Shown: in pieces, positions 1 through 4,468 of the stretch
How positions within the stretch are numbered: position 1 is the first letter of the stretch
Layout of the letters: each line of letters starts with the position of its first letter
DNA from: Bacillota bacterium
GTDB taxonomy: Bacteria; Bacillota_I; Bacilli_A; Erysipelotrichales; Erysipelotrichaceae
DNA: 9,385 nt
Assembly (NCBI GenBank): GCA_023388035.1
Contig: JAEWGY010000059.1
Span: forward strand, 1 to 9,385
Reading direction: 5' to 3'
Translations under genes and position numbers: made by a program
Notes under the pieces: model-generated
What the model was told of the DNA's origin: nothing
The model's input: the letters and a program-made list of their open reading frames with translations, nothing else
Databases searched by the model: none

Positions 1-329
1 TCAATAAATAATACATCCCCTTCTTTAAGTGATGATAAAATAGCCGCAAGATCACCACTACGCTCAATAGCTGGACCGGTGATTGTTTTAATATCGCTAT
101 TCATTTCATTAGCAATTATATAAGCTAAGGTTGTTTTACCAAGTCCTGGAGGACCGTAAAATAAGACATGATCTAAGGATTCATCCCTTTCTTTAGCGGC
201 TTTAATAAAAACTGAAAGATTATCCTTAAGCTCCTTTTGTCCTACATATTCACTAAGACTACTAGGACGAAGACTCATTTCTTCATTATCATTAATTTGT
301 TTATTAGAATCTAAAATACGCTCTTTCAT
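1..329 (-). CDS. ruvB: Holliday junction branch migration ATPase RuvB, N-terminal part (3' end outside window)
   Basis: RuvB is the hexameric AAA+ motor that drives branch migration of Holliday junctions with RuvA during recombinational repair. Only about 109 codons are present. Visible are the family N-terminal signature (LRPSSLSEYVGQ, residues 20-31), the Walker A loop GPPGLGKTT (59-67), the IERSGDLAAIL segment (88-98) and the start of Walker B (VLFID) exactly where the window ends, so the protein continues beyond base 1. The ATG at 329 is chosen because a Shine-Dalgarno sequence AGGAGT lies just upstream and because ruvA stops only 6 bases before it. The stop codon of ruvA is itself part of the ribosome binding site, which suggests translational coupling. 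RuvA-RuvB order is typical of bacteria. Identification is near certain. Confidence 0.96.
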   Translation of the reverse strand, partial: MKERILDSNKQINDNEEMSLRPSSLSEYVGQKELKDNLSVFIKAAKERDESLDHVLFYGPPGLGKTTLAYIIANEMNSDIKTITGPAIERSGDLAAILSSLKEGDVLFI

Positions 330-335
330 ATACTC

Positions 336-899
336 CTATTTATTTTGATTTAATAAGACCAAGGCCTTTTTAATATAAGCATCGGTACTTAAGTTTTCAT
401 CCTTAATCTGTTCTAAAACTTTATTAATTTCATAATTCTTAAAACCTAATTGACTTAATGCTAGACTGATATCAGCAAATTGATCATTATTAACTCTAAC
501 ATTATCATTAAGTAATAATTTACCTTTAAGATCTAAGATAATTTGACCAGCAGCCTTGGCACCGATGCCAGGTAAGGATTTGATATACTTAAGATCTTCC
601 TTTTCAATGGAAGATATGATATCGTTTAATTTACGATTTCTTAAAATGTTAGATGCAATCTTTGGACCAATACCTTTTACACTAATTAATTTAAGAAAGA
701 AATTATAGCTGTCATTATCTTTAAAGCCATATAATGACATTTCATCCTCTCGTACTAATAAATAAGTGAAAAGACTTAATTCCTCATTAAGTCTGATATT
801 AGTAATATCACAATAAATTCGATATCCCACATTTGAAACATCAAGAATTATAGCATCATTTTCAATCTTTAAAACTCTACCCTTAATAAAAGCAATCAT
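336..899 (-). CDS. ruvA: Holliday junction branch migration complex subunit RuvA
   Basis: RuvA tetramers bind four-way DNA junctions and load the RuvB motors. The 187-residue protein shows the full family layout. An OB-fold domain covers about residues 1-64 and begins MIAFIKGRV. It is followed by two helix-hairpin-helix motifs (VKGIGPKIA around 74-82 and LPGIGAKAA around 109-117) that contact the DNA backbone, and then by a C-terminal RuvB-binding domain (about 140-187) after a short linker. It is slightly shorter than the roughly 200 residues common in the family, mainly in the flexible linker. ruvB follows after 6 bases. No Shine-Dalgarno sequence precedes the start. Instead a perfect extended -10 element ends 6 bases before the ATG, so the transcript may begin at the start codon (see the promoter entry). 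Confidence 0.97.
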   Translation of the reverse strand: MIAFIKGRVLKIENDAIILDVSNVGYRIYCDITNIRLNEELSLFTYLLVREDEMSLYGFKDNDSYNFFLKLISVKGIGPKIASNILRNRKLNDIISSIEKEDLKYIKSLPGIGAKAAGQIILDLKGKLLLNDNVRVNNDQFADISLALSQLGFKNYEINKVLEQIKDENLSTDAYIKKALVLLNQNK

Positions 900-905
900 A
901 TATAA

Positions 906-914
906 ATTATAACA
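906..914 (-). promoter_or_regulatory. Extended -10 promoter of ruvA, possibly giving a leaderless transcript
   Basis: On the minus strand the sequence reads TGTTATAAT, a perfect extended -10 element (TGn followed by TATAAT). Six bases separate its last T from the A of the ruvA ATG, so initiation at the usual distance would start at or within a base or two of the start codon. The -35 position 17 bp upstream (TATTTA) is poor, which is common for extended -10 promoters. No purine-rich ribosome binding site lies between. The element is seen directly; leaderless translation is inferred. Confidence 0.65.
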
Positions 915-967
915 GTTATTTAAAAGAATAAATAAAATTATTTTATTTTTAATTAAATTTATTGAAT

Positions 968-1018
968 TAAATTGTAGATAAGTTTAAACTCAATTTATTA
1001 TAGTATCGAAATAAATTG
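968..1018 (+). repeat. Inverted-repeat cluster in the promoter region of the ArsC-like gene
   Basis: Three related arms occur in a row: TAAATTG at 968-974, CAATTTATT at 991-999 and AATAAATTG at 1010-1018. The last two form a perfect 9-bp inverted repeat with a 10-bp spacer, and the first two form a 7-bp inverted repeat with a 16-bp spacer. A separate 10-bp palindrome AGTTTAAACT occupies 981-990. The position just upstream of, and overlapping, possible promoter elements would suit an operator. In DNA this AT-rich, short repeats arise by chance fairly often. Confidence 0.4.
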
Positions 1019-1032
1019 TTTCCTAGTATAAT
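996..1032 (+). promoter_or_regulatory. Candidate promoter elements of the ArsC-like/yaaA unit
   Basis: Two -10 candidates are visible. TATAAT at 1027-1032 is a perfect match but has no recognisable -35 at the right distance. It would start the transcript at about 1038-1040, inside the ribosome binding site, leaving a leader of only about 10 bases. TATTAT at 996-1001 has TTGTAG (972-977) 18 bp upstream and would give a more normal leader. The sequence alone does not decide between them. Confidence 0.4.
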
Positions 1033-1035
1033 ATA

Positions 1036-1043
1036 AAAGGAGG
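1036..1043 (+). promoter_or_regulatory. Strong Shine-Dalgarno sequence of the ArsC-like gene
   Basis: AAAGGAGG, a full match to the anti-Shine-Dalgarno core, sits 5 bases before the ATG at 1049. It fixes this start and predicts efficient translation. Confidence 0.85.
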
Positions 1044-1048
1044 TTATC

Positions 1049-1387
1049 ATGAAATTTTATCATTATCCTAAATGTACAACCTGCATTAAAGCAAGAAAAT
1101 TTTTAATAGCTAAATATCCTGATATGGAAATTATTGATATTAAACTCAATCCTTTAAATTATGATCAGATAAAAGAATATCATCAAAAGGCTAATTGTGA
1201 GCTAAAAAAAATTTTTAATACCTCAGGTTTAAGTTATAAAAGCTTAAATTTAAAAGAAAAGTTAGGCTCACTATCTTTAGATGAAGCTTATAAGCTTCTA
1301 GCTAGTGATCCAATGCTTATTAAAAGACCAGTAATTATCTTAGATGATAAGGTATTTTTCGGTTTTAAAGAGGATCATTTTAAATGA
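1049..1387 (+). CDS. Spx/ArsC-family thioredoxin-fold protein (YusI-like)
   Basis: The 112-residue protein belongs to the ArsC/Spx/MgsR thioredoxin-fold family. It begins with a beta strand and a CxxC redox motif (YPKCTTC, Cys9 and Cys12). It carries the FNTSGLSYKSL segment (around 56-66) typical of the YusI branch, and ends with the conserved LIKRPVI motif (90-96, Arg93-Pro94) and a GFKED tail. True arsenate reductases of the E. coli ArsC type use a single catalytic cysteine, and Spx is a longer RNA polymerase-binding regulator. This shorter form resembles the uncharacterised YusI-type proteins most, so neither arsenate reduction nor Spx activity should be assumed. Its TGA stop overlaps the next start (ATGA), so the downstream yaaA-like gene is translationally coupled. 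Family assignment is firm; the function is open. Confidence 0.88.
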   Translation: MKFYHYPKCTTCIKARKFLIAKYPDMEIIDIKLNPLNYDQIKEYHQKANCELKKIFNTSGLSYKSLNLKEKLGSLSLDEAYKLLASDPMLIKRPVIILDDKVFFGFKEDHFK

Positions 1388-2031
1388 TTATCGTAATCGG
1401 AGCTGCTAAAAGCTTAAATAGAACTAATACAAAATTAGCTTTAGATTTATTTTTTCCAAATCAAAGTGAATATATTTATAATATTCTCAAAACTTTTTCA
1501 GAAAGTGAATTAAAAACTTTCTTTAAACTGAGTGATAAAAAGTCAAAAGAATTATATGATCTTTATGCTAATCCTGATATTGATCATGCCTACAATCTAT
1601 ATAATGGTGCTGTATTTAAAGAGATTAATACTTCAAATTATCAAAAATTATTTATTTTAGATGCCATGTATGGTTTAATTCGTTATGATCATATTATCGC
1701 TTCCTATCGATTAGATTTTAGTAAAAAACTAAGAGAGATTGATTTTTATGAGTATTGGCAGGATCTTGTTAATCAAAAATTACTTTCCCTAGATGAGGAA
1801 ATAGTATTAATAAGTTCTAAGGAATATCATAAACTAATTAATATCAAGCATGTTTTAATTGATTTTAAAACTAATTGTAATATTAAGCGAAAGAAATTAC
1901 GTGGTAAAATGGCTAACTATTTACTTAATCATGATTTAAAAATTAAAGATATTCCTAGTATTAGCTTTGATGATATTGTTTTTGATTCAAAAATTGATAA
2001 TATTTATTACTTCACAAAAAAAGGACATTAG
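1384..2031 (+). CDS. yaaA: YaaA family protein (DUF328/UPF0246), peroxide-stress type
   Basis: This 215-residue protein matches the YaaA family along its length. The N-terminal AAKSLN (7-12) corresponds to the usual PAKTL/PAKTM signature. YNGAVF (73-78) and LDAMYGLIR (92-100) follow, then a conserved SYRL (107-110). SSKEYHK (144-150) and RGKMA (173-177) lie in the C-terminal half. In E. coli, YaaA limits free iron and damage during hydrogen peroxide stress, and it has been reported to bind DNA. It is shorter than E. coli YaaA (about 258 residues), and the usual Pro of the N-terminal motif is Ala. The start overlaps the stop of the Spx/ArsC-like gene by 4 bases. Its TAG stop lies inside a terminator shared with obg on the other strand. 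Family membership is well supported; the physiological role here is inferred from E. coli. Confidence 0.88.
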   Translation: MIIVIGAAKSLNRTNTKLALDLFFPNQSEYIYNILKTFSESELKTFFKLSDKKSKELYDLYANPDIDHAYNLYNGAVFKEINTSNYQKLFILDAMYGLIRYDHIIASYRLDFSKKLREIDFYEYWQDLVNQKLLSLDEEIVLISSKEYHKLINIKHVLIDFKTNCNIKRKKLRGKMANYLLNHDLKIKDIPSISFDDIVFDSKIDNIYYFTKKGH

Positions 2032-2040
2032 TCCTTTTTT
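2017..2040. terminator. Bidirectional terminator shared by yaaA (+) and obg (-)
   Basis: The arms AAAAAAGGAC (2017-2026) and GTCCTTTTTT (2031-2040) form a perfect 10-bp stem around the loop ATTA. It presents a T-tract in both directions, as expected of a two-way intrinsic terminator. The yaaA stop (2029-2031) lies in the loop and first base of the right arm. The obg stop (2039-2041) overlaps the end of that arm. Only 7 bases separate the two stop codons. Confidence 0.88.
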
Positions 2041-3322
2041 ATTCATCTATAAAATCAAAGCCATAATTCTCGATATAAACCTTATCAAGGTGCTTAGCTC
2101 CTTTTTCTTTAAGAGCATCTTCAACACCCATTGATTTTAATTTTTTCGCAAATCTTAATATTGATTCATCATTATTGAAGTCAATTTGTTCGAATAATTT
2201 CTTAATTTTTTCTCCTATTATACGATATACACCATTTCCTTCATTATAAATTTCAAAATCAGGTTTTTCTTTAAATTCATAAATTTTAATTTCTTCACTT
2301 TCACCATTTGAAACTAAAGGGAATTTAGGAGTTGTTTTAAGTAATTCATTTAAGCGATATAAAACCTTATCTAAACCTTCACCTAATAAAGTGACAGCGG
2401 GATAGACTTCAATATCGGGAAAAGCTTTTTTAAAACGGTCTAAATTTATTTTAGCATTATCATCATCCATCTTATTCGCCAGTACTATCATTGGTCGCTT
2501 TAATAGTTCTTTATGATATTCATATAATTCATTATTGATTATCTTATAATCTTCAATCGGATCACGACCATCCATCGCTGACATATCAATAATATGAAGA
2601 ATCACTCTTGTTCTTTCGATATGCCTTAAAAATTCTAAGCCCAGGCCCTTTCCTTTATGGGCGTCTTTAATTAAACCTGGTAAGTCACTCACTACAAAAC
2701 TATCACCTTCACCGATTCTAACTATTCCTAATTGTGGTTTAAGTGTTGTGAAGGGATAATCAGCTATTTCTGGTCTAGCCTTAGATACCATCGAAAGAAA
2801 AGTTGATTTACCAACACTAGGATAACCTACTAAACCAACATCAGCTAATAATTTGATTTCAATAATTATTTCTTTTTCCTCGCCAATACCACCAATCTTA
2901 GCAAATTCCGGTGCATTATTTCTAGCACTTGCAAAATGAATATTACCAAGACCACCCTTACCTGCCTTAGCGATAATTACTCTTTTAGCATGAAAATCTA
3001 AATCGGCTATAAATTCATTAGTGTTTGCATCCTTTACAATAGTTCCAATCGGTACTTTAACTATAACATCACTAGCTGATTCACCATGCATTTTATTGGT
3101 TTTACCCTTAGCGCCATCATTCGCCTTAATAAAACGATTATAACGAAGATCTAATAGGGTTGATTTATTTGAGTCAGCTTCAAAGATGATATTACCCCCA
3201 TCACCGCCATCACCGCCACTTGGTCCAGCTAAGGGATTATACTTAACTCTTTTAAAGGCAACTAAACCATCACCACCATTACCAGCTTTAACTTTAATTT
3301 TAACTTTATCAATAAATTCCAT
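2039..3322 (-). CDS. obg: GTPase Obg/CgtA
   Basis: Obg is an essential GTPase that binds the 50S subunit and couples ribosome assembly to GTP and (p)ppGpp levels. The 427-residue protein has all three domains of the Bacillus-type enzyme. The glycine-rich Obg fold spans about 1-158 (GNGGDG 14-19, GPSGGDGGDGG 33-43). The G domain contains GYPSVGKST (166-174, G1), PFTTL (190-194, switch I), DLPGLI (213-218, G3) and NKMD (283-286, G4). A C-terminal OCT domain (about 355-427) ends the protein. The start is supported by the Shine-Dalgarno AAGGAG at 3329-3334. A terminator hairpin separates it from rpmA upstream, and another ends the gene, so obg is boxed between two terminators with no obvious promoter of its own. 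In Bacillus, spo0B lies between rpmA and obg; here it is absent. Confidence 0.97.
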   Translation of the reverse strand: MEFIDKVKIKVKAGNGGDGLVAFKRVKYNPLAGPSGGDGGDGGNIIFEADSNKSTLLDLRYNRFIKANDGAKGKTNKMHGESASDVIVKVPIGTIVKDANTNEFIADLDFHAKRVIIAKAGKGGLGNIHFASARNNAPEFAKIGGIGEEKEIIIEIKLLADVGLVGYPSVGKSTFLSMVSKARPEIADYPFTTLKPQLGIVRIGEGDSFVVSDLPGLIKDAHKGKGLGLEFLRHIERTRVILHIIDMSAMDGRDPIEDYKIINNELYEYHKELLKRPMIVLANKMDDDNAKINLDRFKKAFPDIEVYPAVTLLGEGLDKVLYRLNELLKTTPKFPLVSNGESEEIKIYEFKEKPDFEIYNEGNGVYRIIGEKIKKLFEQIDFNNDESILRFAKKLKSMGVEDALKEKGAKHLDKVYIENYGFDFIDE

Positions 3323-3338
3323 ATTTGCTCCTTAAATA

Positions 3339-3360
3339 AAAAAGCCCTGCTGGACTTTTT
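3339..3360 (-). terminator. Intrinsic terminator of rplU-prp-rpmA, overlapping the rpmA stop
   Basis: On the minus strand AAAAAGTCC (3360-3352), loop AGCA and GGGCTTTTT (3347-3339) form a 9-bp stem with one G-U wobble, followed by further Ts. The rpmA TAA (3359-3361) lies in the first arm. The obg ribosome binding site (3329-3334) begins only 4 bases after the T-tract (3338-3343). Without another promoter, obg expression would depend on readthrough. Confidence 0.75.
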
Positions 3361-3646
3361 ATGCTTCAAGTGGATATACAGAAGCTTTTTTGCGATCTTT
3401 GCCAAGTCTTTCGAATTTAACAATTCCATCAACAGTAGCAAATAGAGTATCATCACCGCCTTTTTTAACATTTAAACCTGGATAAATCTTAGTTCCTCTT
3501 TGGCGATAAATGATTGAACCTGCAGTAGCAAATTCACCATCAGACTTCTTAGCTCCTAATCTTTTAGAATGTGAATCACGTCCATTTTTAGTAGAACCAA
3601 CACCCTTTTTAGAAGCAAAGAATTGAATATTTAAAATAAATTTCAT
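3359..3646 (-). CDS. rpmA: 50S ribosomal protein L27 with cleavable N-terminal extension
   Basis: L27 sits at the peptidyl-transferase centre of the 50S subunit, where its N-terminal tail reaches toward the tRNA ends. The 95-residue precursor begins MKFILNIQFFASKKGVG. In Bacillota the mature protein starts at the Ala after the double Phe, so residues 1-10 form a propeptide removed by the Prp protease, whose gene lies immediately upstream. The rest is typical: GSTKNGRDS, KRLGAKK, AGSIIYRQRGTKIYPG and a C-terminal ATVDGIVKFE. The ribosome binding site AAAGGA (3656-3661) lies across the end of prp, 9 bases before the ATG, and the gap to prp is 4 bases. The TAA is embedded in the terminator. Confidence 0.97.
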   Translation of the reverse strand: MKFILNIQFFASKKGVGSTKNGRDSHSKRLGAKKSDGEFATAGSIIYRQRGTKIYPGLNVKKGGDDTLFATVDGIVKFERLGKDRKKASVYPLEA

Positions 3647-3650
3647 TTTT

Positions 3651-4004
3651 CTAAGTCCTTTCTAAAAATTTAATATATGTAGGATATCGTTTTTGAATTG
3701 TTTTTAATGAAATAAGACAATTGAAAATCATCGCTAGACAGATAATTGAATCACTATCATTAATAATATCAATACGATTATCACCGATTTTTATTTGAAT
3801 ACCTTCAAAACCATCTAAGCTGTTCATAAGTCCAAAGACATTACTGCTAACTGCAGCACATACAATATCTTCACCCTTTTTAGCATAATTAGCATGGCCA
3901 CTGATTGAGATTTCCTTTATCCGGTATTCATTACTTGCAATAGCAAATTTAAAATCATTTAGTTTATTTAAATTAAAATTAGCAAGTATTCTAATTTTAA
4001 TCAT
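3651..4004 (-). CDS. prp: Ribosomal-processing cysteine protease Prp
   Basis: Prp removes the N-terminal propeptide of L27 in bacteria that encode the extended form, an essential step in Staphylococcus aureus. The 117-residue protein carries both catalytic motifs: SGHA with His37 and DIVCAAVSS with Cys49. The 12-residue spacing is that of the family. The segment before the catalytic His is about 15 residues longer than in S. aureus Prp, but no later Met precedes His37. The ATG shares its A with the rplU stop (TAATG), so the start is supported by coupling. The gene lies between rplU and rpmA, the standard position of the family, which links it to its substrate. The older name is the YsxB family. 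Confidence 0.94.
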   Translation of the reverse strand: MIKIRILANFNLNKLNDFKFAIASNEYRIKEISISGHANYAKKGEDIVCAAVSSNVFGLMNSLDGFEGIQIKIGDNRIDIINDSDSIICLAMIFNCLISLKTIQKRYPTYIKFLERT

Positions 4005-4315
4005 TAAGCTACGATACTTTCAACTTTTAATTGAGTATATGGTTGACGGTGTCCTTGTTTTCTTCTAGTTGAACCTTTTTTAGCCTTGTATTTGAAAATG
4101 ATAATTTTCTTAGCCTTACCATTTTTAACAACTGAGCATTCTACTTTAGCACCGCTAACGTATGGTGAGCCAACTTTTAAATTTTCACCACCAACTAGAA
4201 CTACCTTATCTAGACTGATTTTATCGCCTGGATTACATTCTAATTTTTCAACGAAAATAATTGAATCTTTTTCTACTTTTAACTGTTTTCCACCAGTTTC
4301 AACAATTGCGTACAT
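4004..4315 (-). CDS. rplU: 50S ribosomal protein L21
   Basis: L21 is a 23S rRNA-binding protein of the large subunit. From the ATG at 4315 the product is 103 residues, the normal family length, and starts MYAIVETGGKQLKVE. It contains the KIIIFKYKAKKGSTRRKQGH segment and ends YTQLKVESIVA. A longer reading from 4357 would add 14 residues with no homology and ignore the perfect ribosome binding site AAAGGAGG at 4320-4327, so the shorter start is chosen. It is the first gene of an L21-Prp-L27 operon, preceded by its own promoter and a leader of about 90 bases that may be regulatory. Its stop overlaps the prp start by one base. Confidence 0.97.
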   Translation of the reverse strand: MYAIVETGGKQLKVEKDSIIFVEKLECNPGDKISLDKVVLVGGENLKVGSPYVSGAKVECSVVKNGKAKKIIIFKYKAKKGSTRRKQGHRQPYTQLKVESIVA

Positions 4316-4408
4316 TTTTCCTCCTTTAATATTTAGACTCGCTAATAAGGTGATCATATGATACTTTAACCTTTTTTAGGCGGTTATATACTTAGAAAGA
4401 ATATAACT
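4316..4408 (-). ncRNA. Candidate L21 leader (5' UTR of the rplU operon)
   Basis: The transcript predicted from the upstream promoter has a leader of about 93 bases. It can form a helix UAACC/GGUUA (4386-4382 with 4371-4367) around a GCCUAAAAAA loop. A second, weaker hairpin pairs UUAG with CUAA (4345-4342 with 4336-4333) around the loop CGAGU. CCUU (4350-4347) could close it on AAGG (4326-4323), which is part of the Shine-Dalgarno sequence. A 10-bp palindrome ATCATATGAT lies between (4353-4362). Ribosomal protein leaders upstream of rplU are known in Bacillota (L21 leader family). I infer membership from position and size and did not match a consensus. Confidence 0.5.
4320..4327 (-). promoter_or_regulatory. 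Shine-Dalgarno sequence fixing the rplU start
   Basis: AAAGGAGG lies 4 bases before the ATG at 4315. It decides between this start and an upstream in-frame ATG at 4357, which lacks such a site. Confidence 0.9.
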
Positions 4409-4413
4409 TAATT

Positions 4414-4442
4414 ATTATAACTTATTAATAATAATTATGCAA
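4414..4442 (-). promoter_or_regulatory. Promoter of the rplU-prp-rpmA operon
   Basis: Minus-strand TTGCAT (4442-4437) and a perfect TATAAT (4419-4414) are separated by exactly 17 bp, giving a transcription start near 4407-4408. The -35 box begins 2 bp after the pyk terminator hairpin, so the operon is insulated from the glycolytic genes upstream. Confidence 0.75.
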
Positions 4443-4444
4443 TA

Positions 4445-4468
4445 AAATAATCCCAAAAGGGATTATTT
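4445..4468 (-). terminator. Intrinsic terminator of pyk, overlapping its stop codon
   Basis: AAATAATCCC (top strand 4445-4454), loop AAAA and GGGATTATTT (4459-4468) form a perfect 10-bp stem. The pyk TAA (4463-4465) lies inside the stem. The T-tract after it on the minus strand is short and broken (ATTTTATTG from the stem end outward), so efficiency may be moderate. It separates the glycolytic unit from the L21 operon. Confidence 0.72.

Noticed and set aside
1049..1387. Calling the CxxC protein an arsenate reductase or Spx
   Set aside because: The CxxC motif, short length and NTSG segment fit the YusI branch, whose function is not established; no other arsenic resistance gene is nearby.
3262..3471. 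Minus-strand open frame spanning the rpmA-obg junction
   Set aside because: It overlaps two certain genes in another frame and runs through the terminator; its sequence is low complexity.
4316..4357. Longer L21 reading from the ATG at 4357 (14 extra residues)
   Set aside because: The extra residues do not belong to L21, and a perfect AAAGGAGG precedes the ATG at 4315, which gives the normal 103-residue length.
4086..4361. Plus-strand open frame of 91 codons opposite rplU
   Set aside because: It is antisense to a certain ribosomal protein gene and its leader, has no homology and no ribosome binding site.
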